Below are positions 6,259 through 8,719 of a DNA stretch of 8,719 nucleotides, piece by piece (the stretch's first letter is position 1; every line of letters begins with the position of its first letter). The stretch lies in NCBI GenBank assembly GCA_017577345.1, contig PITX01000041.1, positions 1 through 8,719 of the forward strand. The letters are read 5' to 3'. Origin of the DNA: Clostridiales bacterium. Its GTDB lineage: Bacteria; Bacillota; Clostridia; Oscillospirales; Oscillospiraceae. The notes below the pieces were generated by a model. The model had not been told where the DNA came from. It worked only from the letters and a program-made list of their open reading frames with translations, and searched no databases. A program made the translations under genes and the position numbers.

Positions 6259-7133
6259 AAGGACATCCTTTCCGTAGTGATAGTGCGGTCGTGCCGGATT
6301 ATCACCAAATTATTGAAAATACCGCAGTTTATAAGCTCGCGGTATAACGAGCGCTGCTGCAGTTCCTCTCTGCAGGCGGCGTGTGCGGTAGCAATAAAAT
6401 TCACACCGCAGTATGATCCGCGCAGCATGGCTTCGATATCCCCGGATGCCGTGATTTCATCTAACGCGATCCATTCCGGGCTCATTGTCCGTATTAAAAA
6501 TTCCACGGCGGTTTCCTTTTTGACGCCCGAGAGAATATCCGTATGTGTGCCGAGGTCAAACTGTGCCATCCCGTTAAAGCACGCTCCAAGCTCCATTCGT
6601 TCATCCGCGACCCCGATCCTCCGGCAAAATCGGTCGGAAAGCTGACGAATCAGATCACGCAGAAGGGTCGTTTTCCCCACACCCGGTGCACCGATGATGA
6701 GCGTTGACTGTGGATGCAGCCAGAGGTCATCCGCTGTCTTTGCGGCAATCCCCCTGATCTGCCGGGCAACGCGCAGGTTGACCGATGAAATATCTTTTAA
6801 GCCGACAATTTCATTTCCTTGATAAATACTTGTTCCGCAGATACCGAGGCGGTGACCGCCTGCAACGGTGACAAAGCCGTTTTTAAGCATCTGATGTGCA
6901 GAGTAAACGGCATGTCCTGTCGCCTTTGCAACGATCTGCTCCAACCACTCATTCCGGACGAATGCAGTTTGCAAACATTTTTCCTGACCGTTCACTGTGA
7001 CATAAACTGCCTGTCCTGTTCGGAAACGGATTTCTTCAATCTGCGAAGCGTAAGGTAAGTGTAAGACTATATCCTGTACTTCCCTCGGACAGATACTGCA
7101 AGCCTGTCTGATCTCCTGTAGCACATCAATCAC
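6255..7133 (-). CDS. spoIIIAA: Stage III sporulation protein AA, secretion-type ATPase (SpoIIIAA)
   Basis: Cytoplasmic AAA+/RecA-like ATPase of the SpoIIIA channel, related to GspE/PilB secretion ATPases. The 292-residue protein shows an N-terminal domain (IEEIRFRTGQAVYVTVNG, 32-49; TVAGGHRLGICGT, 89-101). The nucleotide-binding domain has Walker A GAPGVGKTT (148-156, K154) and Walker B WIALDE (221-226, D225/E226), followed by GVNFIATAHA (243-252). The usual start is not clear-cut: GTG at 7133 has only a weak site, while GTG at 7124 has AGGTG six bases upstream. No in-frame ATG exists near either, and both give a family-like N-terminus. After Walker B the sequence reads DEITASGD, where many homologues have DEIGR (memory). 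First gene of the operon, lying downstream of a terminator and a GGACA motif cluster. Confidence 0.96.
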   Translation of the reverse strand: MIDVLQEIRQACSICPREVQDIVLHLPYASQIEEIRFRTGQAVYVTVNGQEKCLQTAFVRNEWLEQIVAKATGHAVYSAHQMLKNGFVTVAGGHRLGICGTSIYQGNEIVGLKDISSVNLRVARQIRGIAAKTADDLWLHPQSTLIIGAPGVGKTTLLRDLIRQLSDRFCRRIGVADERMELGACFNGMAQFDLGTHTDILSGVKKETAVEFLIRTMSPEWIALDEITASGDIEAMLRGSYCGVNFIATAHAACREELQQRSLYRELINCGIFNNLVIIRHDRTITTERMSL

Positions 7134-7140
7134 CTGCTCT

Positions 7141-7170
7141 ACTCTATGCGGACAAGATGTCCGTTAGGAC
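7141..7170 (-). promoter_or_regulatory. Weak SigE-like promoter candidate for spoIIIAA
   Basis: On the minus strand CATAGAGT (7148-7141) matches 6 of 8 bases of the SigE -10 consensus CATACAAT. GTCCTAAC (7170-7163), 14 bases upstream, matches the -35 consensus GTCATATT in 5 of 8. A SigE promoter is expected because spoIIIA is mother-cell specific in B. subtilis. Against it, the implied start site would lie at or only a few bases before the GTG start, leaving almost no leader. No better match was seen between the terminator and the gene. Confidence 0.25.
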
Positions 7171-7172
7171 AT
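7149..7172 (-). promoter_or_regulatory. GGACA motif cluster upstream of spoIIIAA, candidate SpoIIID operator
   Basis: Three copies of GGACA lie within 24 bases: GGACAAG on the plus strand (7150-7156), GGACATC on the minus strand (7162-7156), and GGACATA on the plus strand (7167-7173). The first is identical to the SpoIIID binding consensus that I recall from B. subtilis, where SpoIIID represses many SigE-dependent genes and, as I recall, the spoIIIA operon. The cluster lies 16-40 bases before the spoIIIAA start. The sequence match is directly visible; the function is inferred. Confidence 0.5.
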
Positions 7173-7198
7173 AAAAAAAGTGCTGCCGAAGCAGCACT
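7172..7198 (-). terminator. Intrinsic terminator of the ftsK-ECF transcript
   Basis: Read on the minus strand, an 8-bp perfect stem (AGTGCTGC paired with GCAGCACT, 7198-7191 and 7186-7179) encloses a stable TTCG tetraloop and runs straight into a seven-T tract (7179-7173). This is a textbook rho-independent terminator. It is placed 65 bases after the ECF gene stop and before spoIIIAA. It separates the two transcription units. Confidence 0.93.
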
Positions 7199-7206
7199 CA
7201 AAGATG

Positions 7207-7232
7207 CAATTTACGCGCATGGCGCACAATTG
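7207..7232. repeat. Imperfect inverted repeat in the ECF-spoIIIAA intergenic region
   Basis: The ends CAATT and AATTG are complementary, as are inner GCGC and GCGC around a 3-base loop (ATG). Internal loops of three and two bases separate the outer and inner stems. It lies between the ECF stop codon and the terminator hairpin, so in RNA it would be part of the 3' untranslated region. The purpose is unknown. It could be a protein-binding dyad or a stabilising RNA structure, or chance. Confidence 0.35.
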
Positions 7233-7263
7233 GAGACAATGCGATAATATCTAAATCTATAAA

Positions 7264-7842
7264 TCATTTTCTACCTTGTTTAATAAGGCGCAAAATCACC
7301 GGAGCAAGCAGTAAGTTGATACCAAGCTCAATCAAAAAATTGATACCGGCTAAGACAAAAACCATATAGGCGAAGGTATTCTCAAATCCTGCATCCATGC
7401 CCCATTGATGAATTGTTTTCCAGAAGAACAAACGGCAGCCGACAAAAAACAAGCAGGTATTCATGACGGGGCAAATGATACTTGCCATAATTACTGCCAA
7501 ATATGGATGGATCTTTTCCAGAAGCCTGTAGATAAGACCGGCTGCCAGACCAGCACAGAATCCTTTTGTCAGCACAGTAATGATTGTTCCGACAGGATGG
7601 ATTGCTATAAATGCCGTAGCTCCCCCTGAGACCAGAACGACTACACCAAAAGCAAAGCCGAGCCAGGCACCTACCCATTCGCCGAGCAGCGCTGCACCGA
7701 TGACTACCGGAACCAGAACGAGAGTGATAGAAACACCGGGAATAGGCTGCACAAGGTTTGCGATAATCTGAAGAACCACAACAATTGCAGTCAGAATAGC
7801 TGCAAGCGTGATCCGTCGCGTTCCGTTCTTTTTAATATTCAT
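7264..7842 (-). CDS. ECF transporter S component (substrate-binding membrane protein), substrate unknown
   Basis: A 192-residue, very hydrophobic protein resembling the substrate-specific S subunits of energy-coupling factor transporters (vitamin and cofactor uptake). The features are a short basic N-terminus (NIKKNGTRR), a first membrane helix TLAAILTAIVVVLQ (12-25) that has small residues in an AxxxA arrangement (A15, A19), GVSITLVLVPVVIGAALLGE (36-55) typical of this group, and further segments at about 59-80, 84-105, 113-138 and 157-186. About six segments in total fit the family. No EcfA or EcfT gene is adjacent, so it would have to share a general energising module encoded elsewhere. 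The ATG at 7842 is chosen because GGAGG precedes it by about five bases. An extension from a TTG at 7875 lacks this. Only 45 bases separate it from ftsK, too short for a typical vitamin riboswitch. Family call good, substrate not determinable. Confidence 0.85.
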   Translation of the reverse strand: MNIKKNGTRRITLAAILTAIVVVLQIIANLVQPIPGVSITLVLVPVVIGAALLGEWVGAWLGFAFGVVVLVSGGATAFIAIHPVGTIITVLTKGFCAGLAAGLIYRLLEKIHPYLAVIMASIICPVMNTCLFFVGCRLFFWKTIHQWGMDAGFENTFAYMVFVLAGINFLIELGINLLLAPVILRLIKQGRK

Positions 7843-7887
7843 TTTTCCTCCTGCTGTCGCTCCATAAGGATGCAACGCAAATTAGAA

Positions 7888-8719
7888 TCAAGGAATTTCC
7901 TCCTCAACGGGTGAGTTGGGATCAAAGGTGCCGTTCTGCATCTGCTCCCACTGTTCTTTCGTGATCAGAAGCTGACGCGGTTTCGCGCCCTCAAACGGAC
8001 CTACAATGCCGCGCTCCTCCATCTCGTCCACGATACGGGCCGCTCTGGCATAGCCGAGCTTCAAACGGCGCTGGAGCATGGAAACGGAAGCCTGTCCTGT
8101 CTCCAGAATGACCTCCACAGCCGCCGGCAGCAATTCATCGCCTTCACCCGCTTCTCCACTGTGCGCCGTATCTGCGGCGGCACCGCCACCGGATTTGCCG
8201 GTCTGTTCTGCTCGCTTTTCGATCTGTGCAATGATTTCGGTGGAATAATTGCTCTGTGACTGCGCCTTAATGGACGAAACAACTGCCTGTACCTCATCAT
8301 CCGTGATGAAGCAGCCCTGAATACGCTTCGGTTTTCCCTGCCCGAGCGGCGCAAAGAGCATGTCGCCCTTGCCGACGAGTTTTTCCGCACCCTGCGTATC
8401 CAGAATGATGCGGGATTCCATCGCAGACGAGACGGCAAATGCAATTCTCGACGGAATATTCGCCTTCATCAGACCCGTAATGACATCCGCAGACGGACGC
8501 TGTGTCGCAATAACAAGGTGAATACCCGAGGCACGACCCATCTGTGCGATGCGGCAAATGGATTCTTCCACCTCCTTCGCCGCAACGAGCATCAGGTCAG
8601 CCAGCTCGTCAATGACGACCACGATCTGCGCCATCGGCTGCTGGTCCGGATCGCTGACGATCGCTTTGTTATAGGACTCCAGATCGCGTACGCCCTCTTC
8701 GGACATCATACGATAGCGG
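7888..8719 (-). CDS. ftsK: DNA translocase FtsK/SpoIIIE family, C-terminal part (5' end outside window)
   Basis: C-terminal 276 residues of a septal DNA translocase that moves chromosomes during division or sporulation. In-frame residues run to the window edge (RYR before MMSEEGVRDLESYN), so the gene continues beyond 8719. Typical length is 750-900, leaving the membrane segments, linker and Walker A outside. Numbered from MMSEE, the visible parts are Walker B VVVIDELADLM (30-40), MGRASGIHLVIATQRPSADV (near 53-72) and the rest of the RecA-like motor, a glycine/alanine-rich linker (near 170-185), and the gamma winged-helix domain with QRRLKLGYARAARIVDEMEE and GIVGPFEGAKPRQLL, which reads polar DNA signals (KOPS/SRS). 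FtsK and SpoIIIE cannot be told apart from this fragment. In this setting either role, or both, is possible. The protein ends with an acidic tail (PVEEEIP). Confidence 0.95.
   Translation of the reverse strand, partial: RYRMMSEEGVRDLESYNKAIVSDPDQQPMAQIVVVIDELADLMLVAAKEVEESICRIAQMGRASGIHLVIATQRPSADVITGLMKANIPSRIAFAVSSAMESRIILDTQGAEKLVGKGDMLFAPLGQGKPKRIQGCFITDDEVQAVVSSIKAQSQSNYSTEIIAQIEKRAEQTGKSGGGAAADTAHSGEAGEGDELLPAAVEVILETGQASVSMLQRRLKLGYARAARIVDEMEERGIVGPFEGAKPRQLLITKEQWEQMQNGTFDPNSPVEEEIP

Noticed and set aside
7843..7887. Possible riboswitch upstream of the ECF gene
   Set aside because: Only 45 bases separate the two genes and no conserved aptamer-like pairing is visible; a riboswitch would need to lie inside ftsK.
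1..8719. Mobile elements, CRISPR arrays, phage or defence genes
   Set aside because: No direct-repeat arrays, transposase motifs or attachment-like repeats were found; the window is fully explained by conserved chromosomal genes.

Overview
The window reads as a chromosomal segment of an endospore-forming Firmicute, most likely a clostridial lineage such as Oscillospiraceae/Ruminococcus-like bacteria. This rests on a complete spoIIIA operon, a clostridial-type TsaD paralogue, good Shine-Dalgarno sites of the GGAGG type and a roughly balanced base composition. The exact genus cannot be read from the sequence. All recognisable genes lie on the minus strand, so transcription runs from high to low coordinates. 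I see no mobile element, CRISPR array, tRNA or rRNA.

In transcription order the window has three blocks. Block 1 (8719-7134) holds the C-terminal part of an FtsK/SpoIIIE DNA translocase (cut by the window edge), a small ECF-transporter substrate-binding membrane protein, and a strong intrinsic terminator. Block 2 (7133-2515) is the full eight-gene set spoIIIAA-AB-AC-AD-AE-AF-AG-AH. These genes are tightly packed, with overlaps or gaps of at most 13 bases. They encode the mother-cell half of the SpoIIIA-SpoIIQ channel (the 'feeding tube') that links mother cell and forespore during engulfment. Block 3 (2514-1) starts with a probable housekeeping promoter and contains an Asp23/Gls24-family gene (yqhY-like), nusB, a divergent TsaD/Kae1-like paralogue, and the N-terminal two-thirds or less of xseA, which runs off the left edge.

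The order spoIIIA - yqhY - nusB - xseA is the same backbone as in Bacillus subtilis. From memory, that species has accB-accC between spoIIIAH and yqhY, and folD between nusB and xseA. Here accBC are absent from the site, and the TsaD-like gene occupies the folD position.

The most informative non-coding stretch is 7134-7263. It holds an imperfect dyad, the terminator, and then a compact cluster of GGACA motifs in both orientations just upstream of spoIIIAA. One of these is an exact GGACAAG, the sequence I recall as the SpoIIID consensus. The same bases can also form two mutually exclusive hairpins. The cluster is a plausible sporulation control element, with SpoIIID repression as the leading hypothesis. 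No wholly new multi-gene system is evident. The best candidates for new biology are the TsaD paralogue, which lacks the usual N-terminal acidic motif, and the spoIIIAA control region.
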